NCBI RefSeq assembly: GCF_014764445.1
Contig: NZ_CP061721.1
Span: 3,286,001-3,350,000, forward strand
Direction: 5' to 3'
From: Pseudarthrobacter sp. BIM B-2242
Lineage (GTDB): Bacteria; Actinomycetota; Actinomycetes; Actinomycetales; Micrococcaceae
Length of the DNA stretch: 64,000 nucleotides
Shown here: piece by piece, positions 23,337-32,784 of the stretch
Numbering within the stretch: position 1 is the first letter of the stretch
Layout of the letters: every line of letters begins with the position of its first letter
Program-made: the position numbers and the translations under genes
Notes under the pieces: generated by a model
Seen by the model: the letters and a program-made list of their open reading frames with translations, nothing else
Databases searched by the model: none
What the model was told of the DNA's origin: nothing

Positions 23337-24486
23337 AACGGACGACGGCGGCAGTCGCCTCTGCGATCGCCTGTTCTTCGTCGGTGGGAACCACCAGGAC
23401 AGGGATGGCGGACCCGGGCGTGGAAATCACCCTGGGTTCCTTGGACCGCTCACTGTTCAGGCCGGCGTCGAGCTCTATGCCCAAGGCACCCAGTTTGTCC
23501 GCCACGAGCGTGCGGAACTGGTGCGAGTTCTCCCCGATGCCCGCTGTGAACACCAGGGCCTTCGCTCCCCCGACGGCCACGTGGTAGCCGCCGATGTACT
23601 TGGCCAGCCGGTAGGACGTGACGGCGAGGGCCATGGATGCTTTGGCGTTCCCGGCTTCGGACGCCTCCACCACGGAGCGCATGTCGTTGTTGCCGGCGAG
23701 CCCCTTGAGGCCGGATTCGCGGTTGAGCATGGTGTCGATGTCCTCCGGGGTCCAGCCGGCCCGGCCAAGGAACACGAGGATGGAAGGGTCCACATCTCCC
23801 GAGCGGGTGCCCATTACCAGGCCTTCGAGCGGGGTGAAGCCCATGGACGTGTCCACGGATTTGCCGCCCCGGATGGCTGTGACGGAGGCGCCGTTCCCCA
23901 GGTGGGCGATGACGCCGTCGAACTCTTCCACCGGAAGGTCCAGCAGCGCGGCGGCGCGATGCGTTACGTACTCGTGCGAGGTGCCGTGGAAGCCGTAGCG
24001 GCGGATGCCGTGCTCCGTGTAAAGCGAGTCCGGGACGGCGTAGCGCCAGGCGTGCTCAGGGAGGCTGCGGTGGAAGGCGGTATCGAACACAGCAACCTGC
24101 GGCATGTCCGGCCATTTTTTGCTGATGGCGCGGATGCCCAACACGTTGGCGGGGTTGTGCAGCGGGGCCAGCGGGTTGAGGCGCTCGATGGCGCGGGTGA
24201 TCTCGTTATCGACCAGGACCGGTTCGGCGAACCGCTCCCCGCCGTGCACCACGCGGTGCCCCACCGCGGCCAGTTCGAGGTCGCCGAGCTCGGCGTGGAT
24301 GGCCGCGTCCACCTGTTCCAGCGCCTCCGCGTGGTCCCGCGGGCCCTCGATCTCGCCGTCGCCGTCGCCGCCGTTGCCCATGCCGATCTTCTCGATCAGC
24401 CCCTCGGTCAGCACACTGCCCGCGGCAACATCGCGGACCTGGTACTTGAGCGAGGACGAGCCGGAATTGATGACGAGCACAAGCAT
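23320..24486 (-). CDS. ackA: Acetate kinase
   Basis: A 388-aa ASKHA-fold kinase interconverting acetate + ATP and acetyl phosphate + ADP. Signatures: VLVINSGSSSLKYQ at the N-terminus, VGHRVVHGG, VFDTAFHRSLPEHAWRYA, YGFHGTSHEYV, IAHLGNGASV, DTSMGFTPLEGLVMGTRSGD and VFTAGIGENS. The start at 24486 has GGAGG upstream; the longer frame to 24714 is spurious. The partner gene pta is 6 kb away on the same strand instead of adjacent. It handles acetate overflow or acetate assimilation. Confidence 0.95.
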   Translation of the reverse strand: MLVLVINSGSSSLKYQVRDVAAGSVLTEGLIEKIGMGNGGDGDGEIEGPRDHAEALEQVDAAIHAELGDLELAAVGHRVVHGGERFAEPVLVDNEITRAIERLNPLAPLHNPANVLGIRAISKKWPDMPQVAVFDTAFHRSLPEHAWRYAVPDSLYTEHGIRRYGFHGTSHEYVTHRAAALLDLPVEEFDGVIAHLGNGASVTAIRGGKSVDTSMGFTPLEGLVMGTRSGDVDPSILVFLGRAGWTPEDIDTMLNRESGLKGLAGNNDMRSVVEASEAGNAKASMALAVTSYRLAKYIGGYHVAVGGAKALVFTAGIGENSHQFRTLVADKLGALGIELDAGLNSERSKEPRVISTPGSAIPVLVVPTDEEQAIAEATAAVVRSSAAP

Positions 24487-24611
24487 GGGGGCCTCCTGAG
24501 CCTTACTGGCATGGTTACAGCCACTATATGTACTGCCGGCGTGGCGGGACCGCCGCGCCGGGGGTGATCTTCGGTTCGTTCCCCGAACCCCAACCCCGCT
24601 GGACTTGTTTT

Positions 24612-24626
24612 TGAGAACCATTCTCA
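24612..24626 (+). promoter_or_regulatory. Zur-type box
   Basis: TGAGAACCATTCTCA is a perfect 6-3-6 palindrome of the Fur/Zur class, 14 bp before the ATG of the CobW-like gene. The downstream zinc-free L36 gene identifies it as a zinc rather than an iron box. Confidence 0.75.
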
Positions 24627-24640
24627 TTAGAGTGATCGGT

Positions 24641-25756
24641 ATGCAACTCACAGTGATCAGTTCCCTGGACGCCCTGTGCCGCCAGCAGGCGTGCCACGAG
24701 GCGGCCGAGGCCAATCCCGGTGCCGTGGTGGTGCTTCACGACCTGCTGGAGAACGGCGTGGTCATCCGGAGGATCGCCAGCCACTGCGGACTTGTGGAGC
24801 GCTCCGAGACGCAGCTGGAACATGGCTGCCTAAGCTGCACCGTGCGGCTGGACCTGGTGCCCGCTATCGAGCGGCTGCTGGACCGCGGGGAGGCCGAGGT
24901 GATCGTCGGACTCCCTCCCGCAGTGTCCGCGGAGGCCGCGATCGGGGCGCTGCGGAGGTGTCTTTCCCGCCCGGTGACAATTGTGTCCGCGGTCCTTGCC
25001 TGCACCGCTGACACGCTGGAGGACCATATTTGGGACCGCCACACCTTGTTTGAGTCCGGGTTCACGCCGGTCCCCGAGGACCAGCGCACGGCGGGTGAAT
25101 TCCTCATAGGCGAGCTGGCGTTCACTGACACCGTCCTGCTGGCGGACGTGGACCTGTTTCCGGCCGACCCCGCCCTGCGCGTTCGCGGCACCCAACTCGT
25201 CAGGGAACTGGCTCCGCACGCTGACGTCGTGGAACACGCCGCCCTTATCCGCCCGGGCCGCCACAACTACCAGGACGCCCTCGGCCGGACAGTGCCGGGC
25301 ACAGTCCGGATCCCGGCGTCGTCCTCCACCTCACCGTTCACCACCGTGACGCACCGCGCCCAGCGTCCGCTGCACCCTGAACGGTTCCGGCACGCCCTGA
25401 CCACTCTCGCGGAGGGATGCTGCTGGTTGCGCGGCCGCCTCTGGATCGCCGCCGCACCGAAGTGCCGGATCGCCATCCAAGGCATCGGCCCGCGTGTCTG
25501 GCTCGAAAATACCGGGCCGTGGCTGGCCGACCAGGACGCCGGCGCGGTGCCGGATCCCCTGAACCATGTGGACGCCCACCTGGACTGGCATGCGGAACAC
25601 GGGGACCGCGGCAGCGTGCTGGCCGCGACCGGCGAAGGCATCGACCCCGCGGAAATTGCCCGGCTGCTCTCCGCGTGCGAGCTCACCGACGCGGAGATGG
25701 AAGCCGGATTCGCCGGACTGGCCGATCCGTTCCGGCTCGACTCCGCTCCATCCTGA
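24641..25756 (+). CDS. CobW-like zinc-stress protein lacking the P-loop
   Basis: A 371-aa COG0523/CobW relative. The C-terminal CobW_C domain is clear ([37 protein letters not shown]). The N-terminal half keeps the metal motif region as HGCLSCTVR but has [17 protein letters not shown] where GxxGxGKT should be, so GTP binding through Walker A is lost. Members of this actinobacterial branch sit with Zur boxes and ribosomal-protein paralogues; a zinc-delivery or zinc-sensing role is inferred. Start ATG 24641 lies 14 bp after the box, so transcription may be leaderless. Confidence 0.75.
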   Translation: MQLTVISSLDALCRQQACHEAAEANPGAVVVLHDLLENGVVIRRIASHCGLVERSETQLEHGCLSCTVRLDLVPAIERLLDRGEAEVIVGLPPAVSAEAAIGALRRCLSRPVTIVSAVLACTADTLEDHIWDRHTLFESGFTPVPEDQRTAGEFLIGELAFTDTVLLADVDLFPADPALRVRGTQLVRELAPHADVVEHAALIRPGRHNYQDALGRTVPGTVRIPASSSTSPFTTVTHRAQRPLHPERFRHALTTLAEGCCWLRGRLWIAAAPKCRIAIQGIGPRVWLENTGPWLADQDAGAVPDPLNHVDAHLDWHAEHGDRGSVLAATGEGIDPAEIARLLSACELTDAEMEAGFAGLADPFRLDSAPS

Positions 25757-25793
25757 ACCCGCTACTACCCGCCACCCGAACAAGGAGCAACCC

Positions 25794-25916
25794 ATGAAAG
25801 TCAGAAATTCCCTCCGAGCCCTGAAAAAGGTTCCCGGCGCCCAGATCGTCCGACGCCGGGGCCGCACCTTTGTGATCAACAAAAAGAATCCGAGGATGAA
25901 AGCCCGTCAGGGCTGA
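25794..25916 (+). CDS. rpmJ: Type B (zinc-independent) ribosomal protein L36
   Basis: A 40-aa protein: [20 protein letters not shown] then [20 protein letters not shown]. It is a full-length L36 without any of the Cys/His zinc ligands of the ordinary form. Such paralogues replace the zinc-bearing L36 in ribosomes during zinc starvation and free zinc. It follows the Zur-box CobW-like gene by 37 bp with an AAGGAG site, forming a zinc-starvation operon. Confidence 0.93.
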   Translation: MKVRNSLRALKKVPGAQIVRRRGRTFVINKKNPRMKARQG

Positions 25917-26011
25917 GCCGGCGGCCGACTCACCCGTGCCTGCCGTTGCGCCAGCGGCCGGGGCCTGCATAGAGTCGGCGGGCACGTTACATTCCGCAGA
26001 GAGGGACTTCC

Positions 26012-26275
26012 ATGCCGAACGACACCACTCAGCCCGACAACTCAGACAGCACCACGCAGGATCCGGCTTCAGGCTCGGGAACCAAGGACCCCACCGGCGT
26101 GGAGGGCGCCAACCCGGCCCTGGACGACACAGGCAAGCCCAAGGCCGAAGAAGTCGGTGACGCCCCCGAGCAGCCCGAGAACCCGGAAAACCTTGACCTC
26201 ACGCCCGAAGGCCTGTCCGACGAGCCGGCCACGCAGGAAGACCCGGAGAGCCTGGCCAAGCCCGAAAACAGCTAA
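26012..26275 (+). CDS. Small acidic disordered protein, 87 aa
   Basis: No recognised domain. The sequence is rich in Asp, Glu, Pro, Ser and Thr and has almost no hydrophobic or aromatic residues, so it is predicted to be unfolded. It begins MPNDTTQPDNSDSTTQDP. An AGAGAGGG site lies upstream of the ATG. It might be a stress-induced hydrophilic protein, but this is speculation from composition. Confidence 0.55.
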   Translation: MPNDTTQPDNSDSTTQDPASGSGTKDPTGVEGANPALDDTGKPKAEEVGDAPEQPENPENLDLTPEGLSDEPATQEDPESLAKPENS

Positions 26276-26298
26276 CGCCCCGAGTCCGGCCTGCGAGG

Positions 26299-26526
26299 TC
26301 AGTCCACCGCCTCAACCGAGATCAGGACAATTCCCAGGTCCCGGACCTTCATCAGTACCCCATACAGTGCTGCCTGATCCGGGACGAATCCACAGAGCGT
26401 CGTGGTGCCGTCGCCCTCATGGGTCAGTGTGAGGTCACCAAACCAGGCCGACCAGTGTTTTTCGAGGTGCCCGCCGATACGGATCTCGTACCGGGCGGGC
26501 ACCTCCTGCTTTGGGGACGCCGTCAT
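26299..26526 (-). CDS. Small conserved hypothetical protein, 75 aa
   Basis: Begins MTASPKQEVPARYEIRIGGH; further on are WSAWFGDLTLTHEGDGTTTLCGFV and DQAALYGVLMKVRDLGIVLISVE. The pattern (a beta hairpin, then a helix 'DQAALYGVL.KVRDLG') is common in small Arthrobacter and Streptomyces proteins of unknown function. It overlaps the membrane-protein gene by 4 bp (ATGA), so it is the second gene of that operon. Confidence 0.7.
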   Translation of the reverse strand: MTASPKQEVPARYEIRIGGHLEKHWSAWFGDLTLTHEGDGTTTLCGFVPDQAALYGVLMKVRDLGIVLISVEAVD

Positions 26527-27197
26527 GGTGCCTCCACCCCCACCGCCGTCGCGCTGTTACGTGCCGGCGCCGGGCGCAGTCCGCTCCACAGCGAATACCC
26601 CAGTCCCATCAGGGCAACGCCGAGGGGCAGGGCGAACAGCCTGTCGTTGACCTGCGGCAGCAGCGGGAGGAAGAGGGTTGCCACGGAGCCGGCGGCGAGC
26701 AGCGCGGCGGCCCAGCGGGCGAGCACCCCGGCGCGGAAGAGGGCGATACCGAAGAGGAGTCCGCCACCGAGGAATGTCACCGCCGACGCCAGATTGAGGA
26801 CGGACATCAGGCCGATGTCGCCGGTGACCGGGTCCCCCATGACTGTGGCGAACACGTCGTTAACGTAGCCGGGTGTGGTGCGGGCAATCGTGGGCAGGAC
26901 AGCCGCACCGATGATTTCGACGCTGAACATGATGAGGTAACCGGCGCCAAACACGAGGTAGCCGATCAGTCCCAGCACGCCGGCCTGGGCCACCTGGCGC
27001 AGGTACATGCCAGTGATGCCGATGAGTGCGAGGCCGGCCATCAGCGCCTTCAACGACTGGCGGACGGTGTACTCCGCGGTGGTGGCGAACCCGGCGTCCA
27101 GGTGGGGGTGGTTGATCTGGACGCCGATGAACAGCAGGCCCGCGGCGGCTGCGGACAGCCCTGCCCAGCGGGTGAGTTTGGTGGTGGTGATGGACAT
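26523..27197 (-). CDS. Multi-pass membrane protein, 224 aa
   Basis: Not assigned to a named family. About six hydrophobic segments are visible, e.g. WAGLSAAAAGLLFIGVQI, ALMAGLALIGITGMYL, VLGLIGYLVFGAGYLIMFSV, SVLNLASAVTFLGGGLLFGIAL and FALPLGVALMGLGYSLW. The start at 27197 has AAGGAG upstream. It lies downstream of the LAL regulator gene on the same strand (142-bp gap), so the regulator may control it. Confidence 0.7.
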   Translation of the reverse strand: MSITTTKLTRWAGLSAAAAGLLFIGVQINHPHLDAGFATTAEYTVRQSLKALMAGLALIGITGMYLRQVAQAGVLGLIGYLVFGAGYLIMFSVEIIGAAVLPTIARTTPGYVNDVFATVMGDPVTGDIGLMSVLNLASAVTFLGGGLLFGIALFRAGVLARWAAALLAAGSVATLFLPLLPQVNDRLFALPLGVALMGLGYSLWSGLRPAPARNSATAVGVEAP

Positions 27198-27339
27198 GTC
27201 CGGCTCCTTGAGTCTGCTTCCGGCGGCGGGCGCTGCCGGATAACTTAAAGGTAGGGACGGGTGGTGTGAGGCGGCATCACCCGATGATGTGACTTCGCAG
27301 GGTGAACCTGGCCATCGGAAAGTGCCGGGGCGGTCCCGG

Positions 27340-30213
27340 TCACAGCAGGCCTCGGTCGCGCGCACGGCTGACCGCCGCCCGGCGGCTGGTGACGCCCAGC
27401 TTGGTGAAGATGTGTTTGGTGTGCGTGCGCAGCGTATTGTGCGAAATGAACAGTGCGCGGGCGATCTCCGGGCCGCTCAGCTCGCTGTCGAGGAGCCTCA
27501 ACACCTGCAGCTCGCGCTCGCTGAGCGGGTCAACGTCCGACGGCGGCCGCTCGCCCGGGTGGGTCACCGCACTGTGGGCGGGGGTCGTCTGCGGAGGTGC
27601 TGAGTGCGGCGGCGCACCCAGGGTGAGGAGACGCTGCGCGCGGGCGGCAGCACCGACATCGTGCGTTGCTGCATCCGGTGCATCTCGCATGGCGTCACGC
27701 AGGAGCTTCATCATGGGCGGTCCTTCGTCCAGGAACAACCGCACGTACTCATCCGGTTCGGGCGATCCATCAAAGGCAGCGCCAAGGGCCTCAACGGCTT
27801 GGCTGCGCTGATCCAACACGTCATGGGCAAGGGCCTGCAGGATGCGGATCTCCACCACGCTGCCCGCACGGCCGGACTCCGTTGCGCGGGCCAGTAGCCG
27901 GTCCAGCAGGCCCAGCGCCCCCGCGACGGCACCGGTATCAGGCTGGGCGCGGTGCTGCGCAATCACAAGCCGGACCAGGGTGAGGTGGTTGTACTCCTGC
28001 ATGTAACCGGCGCTGTTGGCCACGGATAAGCCGCGGGCACGGGCCCAGCCGGCAGCCCCGGACAGGTTGCCGGCACGTATCCAAACCCGGGCTTTGATGG
28101 TCGGGATGGGGCGCACCTCCGGGAAGAACCCCGGCCGGAAAAGCTGCTCTGCCTGGTCCAGGTAGCCGATGGCGCCGCCCACGCCGCCCTCTTCCCGGGC
28201 CACCAGAGCACTCGCCACGAACCAGCGGTAGCGGCTCTCGGTGATGGGCCCATTGTGCACGAACGGCGCGGCAGCCTGGAGGTGGTCCTTGGCGCTGCCG
28301 AGGTCGCCTGCCTCCCGGCTGATCTCACTGAGTGCCACGTGTAGCTCGGCGCTGGCGCGCGCCATGGAATCCCCGCGTGCCTCGGCCTGCCGCAGCGCAG
28401 TCAGGCAAATCCGGCGCGCCTCACTTGGCCGGCCCGCCGCCAGCCACATGTCCGCGAGGATGACGGTGCTGCTGAGTTCGTCCAGCAGGTTTCCGGCCGC
28501 ACGCAGGCTCGCAACGGCCTGCGTGAACGTCTCCAACGCATCCTGCACATCGCCCTCCGCCCACGCCGCCAGCCCGAGGAAAGCGCCTGCTGCGCCGCGC
28601 GCAAAGTGATGGTCAGGCCCGGCCAGCTCCAGCGCATGCCGGGCGTGGGCCGACGTCCCGGCCACGTCGCCCCTGGCCTGCGCGAGCGAGGCGCGGTACA
28701 TCGCGATGGTGGCCGGCAGCATCTCAAGCTCCGCGGCTGCGGCCCCCTCCGGCCCGGAAGACGCCGTGGCCCGCTCCACGGCAACCATGTCCTCCCCCGC
28801 AGCCGCGCGGTCCGCAGCCGCAGGGTCCATTGCCGCTCGTTCCGCGAGCGCGCGGTCCGCGAGCGCGCGCTCGGCGTCGTCGAACCGCTGCTCCGCCCCG
28901 CCGAGGTCGCCGGACGCCATGAGCATTCCGCCGTAAAACACGCTCAGCAGCGGGCTGCGCCGGATGACCAGGTCCGGGAGTTCCTTCAGCCAGCCGAACA
29001 GCACAACGTCCTGGCGGCTGCGGCGGAGCACCGGTACGGCCCGTTCCACAAGGCGGGCAGCATGTTCAAAGTCCTGGCCGCTCAGGGCGTGCCGCACGGC
29101 GTCCTCGACGTGTCCGTGGGCCTCGTACCAGTGGCTGGCACGCCGGTGAAACAGCGGAATGTGCCCGGGTTCCTCGCTGAGCAGGCGGCCGCGCAGGACG
29201 TCGGCGAAGAGGTGGTGGTAGCGGTACCACTCGCGCCGGTCATCCAGCGGGACCACAAAGAGATTCGCGCGTTCCAGGGCCACGAGCATGGCGCTGCCGT
29301 CGTCGCGGCCGGTGACCGCATCGCACAGCGGCCCCGTCAGCCTGTCGAGGACCGCGGTGTGCAGCAGGAGACCCCGGACGGCTTCCGGCTGGTGTTCCAG
29401 GACCTCTTCCACCAGGTAGTCCACGATGTAGCGGTGGTCCCCGGCGAAGCGTTCGATGAATCCGGCGGCGTCTTCATGGTCCCGGAGCGAGAGCGCGGCG
29501 AGCTGGAGTGCGGCAATCCAGCCCTCCGTCCGCTGGTCCAGGGTGGTCACCTGCTCTGCGGGCAGGTCCAGTCCGGCCACGTCGTTGAGGTACGCCGCAG
29601 TCTCGTCCGGGGTAAACCGCAGGTCTGCTGCGCGGATCTCCACCAGCTCTCCCCGCGCACGCCATCGGGCCAGGGGCCAACCGGGGTCCGACCGGGTGCC
29701 CACCACAACGTGCACCTGCGGCGGAAGGTGCTCCAGGAAGTAGGTCATGCCCGTCCCGATGGCCTGGCTGTCCACCGTATGGTAATCGTCCAGCACGAAC
29801 CACACGTCGCGGGCCACGTCTCGGGTCACGTCCGCCAAGTCGTTCACAAGGTCGTTCACGAGTGTGGTGAGCACCAGCTCGGTAGCCAGTGGCTGTGACC
29901 CGATCAGCTCCAGCGCCGCCGAACCAACGCCGGGCATTGCGCTCTGGAGCGACGCAATAACGCTGCTCCAGAAAACGGCCGGCTCGCGGTCCCCCGGATC
30001 CAGCGAGAGCCAGGCAACGCGGCGCTCCGGCCCGGCGCCGGCAGCCAGCCAGTCCGCCAAGAGGGCGGTCTTCCCGAATCCGGCCGGTGCGGACACAAGG
30101 GTGAGGCCGGACTCCGCGCCGAGGCGCAGCTTCTCCAGCAGCCGCGGACGCACCACAAAACCCCGGCGCGGCGCGGGGACGTACAGCTTAGTGGCCATCA
30201 TCGAACGTTCCAT
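27340..30213 (-). CDS. LuxR-family regulator of the large ATP-binding (LAL/MalT-like) type
   Basis: About 957 aa. The N-terminal STAND NTPase has Walker A APAGFGKTALLADWLAAG near residue 50 and Walker B VWFVLDDYHTV. The middle, rich in Ala and Leu with repeated A-x-x-x-A patterns, is a tetratricopeptide-like ligand-sensing region. The last 65 residues are a LuxR helix-turn-helix (LSERELQVLRLLDSELSGPEIARALFISHNTLRTHTKHIFTKLGV). Such proteins activate transcription after binding an inducer and ATP. Candidate starts are ATG at 30213 or the MM pair 12 bp later. Targets may be the membrane-protein operon just downstream. Confidence 0.88.
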   Translation of the reverse strand: MERSMMATKLYVPAPRRGFVVRPRLLEKLRLGAESGLTLVSAPAGFGKTALLADWLAAGAGPERRVAWLSLDPGDREPAVFWSSVIASLQSAMPGVGSAALELIGSQPLATELVLTTLVNDLVNDLADVTRDVARDVWFVLDDYHTVDSQAIGTGMTYFLEHLPPQVHVVVGTRSDPGWPLARWRARGELVEIRAADLRFTPDETAAYLNDVAGLDLPAEQVTTLDQRTEGWIAALQLAALSLRDHEDAAGFIERFAGDHRYIVDYLVEEVLEHQPEAVRGLLLHTAVLDRLTGPLCDAVTGRDDGSAMLVALERANLFVVPLDDRREWYRYHHLFADVLRGRLLSEEPGHIPLFHRRASHWYEAHGHVEDAVRHALSGQDFEHAARLVERAVPVLRRSRQDVVLFGWLKELPDLVIRRSPLLSVFYGGMLMASGDLGGAEQRFDDAERALADRALAERAAMDPAAADRAAAGEDMVAVERATASSGPEGAAAAELEMLPATIAMYRASLAQARGDVAGTSAHARHALELAGPDHHFARGAAGAFLGLAAWAEGDVQDALETFTQAVASLRAAGNLLDELSSTVILADMWLAAGRPSEARRICLTALRQAEARGDSMARASAELHVALSEISREAGDLGSAKDHLQAAAPFVHNGPITESRYRWFVASALVAREEGGVGGAIGYLDQAEQLFRPGFFPEVRPIPTIKARVWIRAGNLSGAAGWARARGLSVANSAGYMQEYNHLTLVRLVIAQHRAQPDTGAVAGALGLLDRLLARATESGRAGSVVEIRILQALAHDVLDQRSQAVEALGAAFDGSPEPDEYVRLFLDEGPPMMKLLRDAMRDAPDAATHDVGAAARAQRLLTLGAPPHSAPPQTTPAHSAVTHPGERPPSDVDPLSERELQVLRLLDSELSGPEIARALFISHNTLRTHTKHIFTKLGVTSRRAAVSRARDRGLL

Positions 30214-30353
30214 ACGAATCCGTTCCAGCCTAGGCGACGGCGGTCGGGCAGGGTGCTGATCAGCCTCAAGTTGGACCCCGGCCTCGCAACCGCACTGTCT
30301 GCGTCTACGAGCAGTGACTGGCCGCAGCGGCGTTCGATCAGCGGGCACCCGGC

Positions 30354-30386
30354 GACGGCGGCACCCAACCAGGGTGCCCGCCGTCG
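30354..30386 (-). terminator. pta terminator hairpin
   Basis: Stem GACGGCGGCACCC pairing with GGGTGCCCGCCGTC (one bulged C), loop AACCA, 12 bp beyond the pta stop on the minus strand. A competing 10-bp stem GCGGGCACCC / GGGTGCCCGC (30341-30381) uses the same right arm. Confidence 0.65.
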
Positions 30387-30397
30387 GACGTTAACCG

Positions 30398-32485
30398 CTA
30401 TGCCTCCGCCGGAACCGGCACCTGCGCCTGGATGGCCGTGATGGCCACCGTGTTCACGATGTCCTCCACGGTGCAGCCGCGGGAGAGATCGTTGACCGGT
30501 TTGCGGAGGCCCTGCAGGACGGGCCCGACGGCGACCGCACCGGAGCTCTGCTGCACCGCCTTGTACGTGTTGTTGCCGGTGTTCAGGTCCGGGAAGATGA
30601 AAACTGTCGCCTGCCCGGCCACGGTCGAGCCCGGCATTTTGGACTCCGCGATGGAAGCGTCCACGGCGGCGTCGTACTGGATGGGGCCTTCGACGGCGAG
30701 ATCCGGGCGGCGTGCACGCACCAGTTCGGTGGCCTGCCGGACTTCGTCCACGGCCTCGCCGGAGCCGGAACCGCCGGTGGAGTACGAGAGCATGGCCACC
30801 CGCGGCTCCACCCCGAACTGCACGGCGGTTTCGGCCGAGGCCAGGGCGATGTCCGCCAGCTGTTCCACGTTGGGGTCCGGGTTCACGGCGCAGTCGCCGT
30901 AGACCAGAACACGGTCGGGCATGAGCATCAGGAACACCGAGGAGACGATCTTCACGCCCTCGCGCGTCTTCACGAATTCCAGCGCCGGACGGATGGTGTG
31001 GGCGGTGGTGTGCGCGGCGCCCGAAACCATCCCGTCCACCACACCCAGCTGGACCATCATGGTGCCGAAGTAGCTGCCGTCCTGCATGATCTCCAGGGCC
31101 TTGGGCAGGTCCACGCCCTTGTGCGCGCGCAGTTCGGCATACTTTTCGGCGAATTGTTGGCGCAGCTCCGAGGTGGCCGGGTCCACGATGTTGATGCCGG
31201 CGAGGTCGATGCCATTGGCCGCAGCCAGCTCGCGTACGTCCGATTCGGGCCCCAGCAGGGTCAGATCGCAGACGTCGCGGCGGTGCAGGATTTCGGCGGC
31301 ACGCAGGATCCGCACGTCTGTGCCCTCCGGCAGCACCACGTGCCGGCGCTGTCCGCGGGCCCGTTCAATGAGGTCGTGCAGGAAGCGGAGCGGGGTCATC
31401 CGTTCCAGGCGGGGCAGGTGGAGGCGTTCCACCAGCTCGGCTTCGTCCACCCGCTTGGACCACAGGCCCAGGGCTGAGGCCACCTTGCGGCGGTGCCCTG
31501 ACCAGATCTCACTCCGGACTTCGGAGACGCGCTTGGCCGTCATGTACGTGTCCTCGCTGGCGGCAAAAATGGGGAAGGGAGACTGTGCCAGCAGGGGCAG
31601 GATGTTGGCGTCCGGGGCCAGGCCGCCGGTGAGAATCAGCGCCGACGGTACGGGGAATTCCGGCGAGAACGACGACGCCAGGCAGGCCACCATCACATCC
31701 GCTCGGTCGCCCGGGACGATCACCAGGGCGCCCTCGTCCAGCACGTGCAGGAAGTTGCCCACATTCATGGCGGCAACCTTAATGTCCCGCACGTCGCGTT
31801 CCATGTCCGCACGGCCGGCGATCTGCCGTACCCCCAGCGCCGCGGCCACCTCACCGGTGGTGGGCCGCGCGATTTCCTCCAGCTCCGGCAGCACATACAC
31901 CGGCCGGCCGGATGCACCCACAGTGACTTCGGCGGCGATCCGGTCCACGAGCTCCGGGTCGGCGCGGTTCACCATGATGGCCAGCAGCGCGCACTTCTCG
32001 GCGATCAGCTCCTTGCGGGCAACCTCGACGGCGGCTGCCGCCTCCGCCACGCTGAGTCCCTTCGCGCCCACCACAGCGACCACCGGGGCGGCCAGGTTGT
32101 TGGCCAGCCTTGCGTTGAGGTCAAACTCGACGGCGGCGTCCTGGCCGGTCAGGTCCGTCCCCTCCACGATCACCACATCGCAGTCCTTGGCGATTTCGGC
32201 GAAGATCTCCACGCAGCGGGCATCGATCTCGGCGCGTTTTCCGTCTGCGAGGAGGGCACGCACCTCAGCGGACGTCAGGCCCCCACGGCAGCGGTCGTCG
32301 TCGAGCCCGAAGCGTGCCTTCATCAGCGCCACCATCGGGTCATCCGCGGCATCCGGGCCGTGGACCACCGGCTTGAAGAAACCGATCCGGTCCGCGTGCC
32401 GGTGAAGAGTGTCCGCGAGGCCCAGGGCTACAAGGGATTTGCCCGAGCCCGGAGTGGTTGCGCTGACGTAAATGCCTTTGGCCAT
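30398..32485 (-). CDS. pta: Phosphate acetyltransferase, long form
   Basis: A 695-aa enzyme interconverting acetyl-CoA and acetyl phosphate. Three parts are visible: an N-terminal dethiobiotin-synthetase-like P-loop domain (YVSATTPGSGKSLVALGL), a DRTGG-like middle region, and the catalytic C-terminal domain from about residue 370 (RRHVVLPEGTDVRILRAA, DGMVSGAAHTTAHTIRPALE, MLSYSTGGSGSGEAVDEV, NTGNNTYKAVQQSSGAVAVGPVLQGLRKPVNDLSRG). It pairs with ackA at 23320, though the two are not adjacent. Confidence 0.95.
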   Translation of the reverse strand: MAKGIYVSATTPGSGKSLVALGLADTLHRHADRIGFFKPVVHGPDAADDPMVALMKARFGLDDDRCRGGLTSAEVRALLADGKRAEIDARCVEIFAEIAKDCDVVIVEGTDLTGQDAAVEFDLNARLANNLAAPVVAVVGAKGLSVAEAAAAVEVARKELIAEKCALLAIMVNRADPELVDRIAAEVTVGASGRPVYVLPELEEIARPTTGEVAAALGVRQIAGRADMERDVRDIKVAAMNVGNFLHVLDEGALVIVPGDRADVMVACLASSFSPEFPVPSALILTGGLAPDANILPLLAQSPFPIFAASEDTYMTAKRVSEVRSEIWSGHRRKVASALGLWSKRVDEAELVERLHLPRLERMTPLRFLHDLIERARGQRRHVVLPEGTDVRILRAAEILHRRDVCDLTLLGPESDVRELAAANGIDLAGINIVDPATSELRQQFAEKYAELRAHKGVDLPKALEIMQDGSYFGTMMVQLGVVDGMVSGAAHTTAHTIRPALEFVKTREGVKIVSSVFLMLMPDRVLVYGDCAVNPDPNVEQLADIALASAETAVQFGVEPRVAMLSYSTGGSGSGEAVDEVRQATELVRARRPDLAVEGPIQYDAAVDASIAESKMPGSTVAGQATVFIFPDLNTGNNTYKAVQQSSGAVAVGPVLQGLRKPVNDLSRGCTVEDIVNTVAITAIQAQVPVPAEA

Positions 32486-32591
32486 GGTCCGCCCTTTGCT
32501 GTGCTGGTGCCGGTCCCAACCATCCTTTCACTTCCGGGGTGCGGCGTGCTGCACCGGCTCCGCCGTACCCCGCCCGCCCCCTCACCCCCGG

Positions 32592-32646
32592 ACGCTCTCT
32601 CACTTAACGTGGGTTTTTTCGGGACGCTCTCTCACTTAACGCAGGA
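32592..32646 (+). repeat. 32-bp-period repeat, half array (two forward units)
   Basis: Units start at 32592 and 32624, 32 bp apart, each ACGCTCTCTCACTTAACG; the second ends early. C-rich sequence precedes the outer end, as at the other copies. The rest of 32486-32784 has no recognisable gene. Confidence 0.85.
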
Positions 32647-32784
32647 AACCACAGACGGCCCAGCCGGGCGGGCGTTCCAGCCCGGTTGCCACTGGTTTCG
32701 CGGCCACCCGCGCGGCGTTTCACGGCGTGTCCCCGGTCCGAAGCAGGTCGCGAATCCGACTGACTGGGCTGGAACGTACGCCTC

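Noticed and set aside
24612-24626. Iron box (Fur/DtxR-type)
   Set aside because: The palindrome class is shared, but the operon encodes a zinc-free L36 and a COG0523 relative, both zinc-starvation genes.
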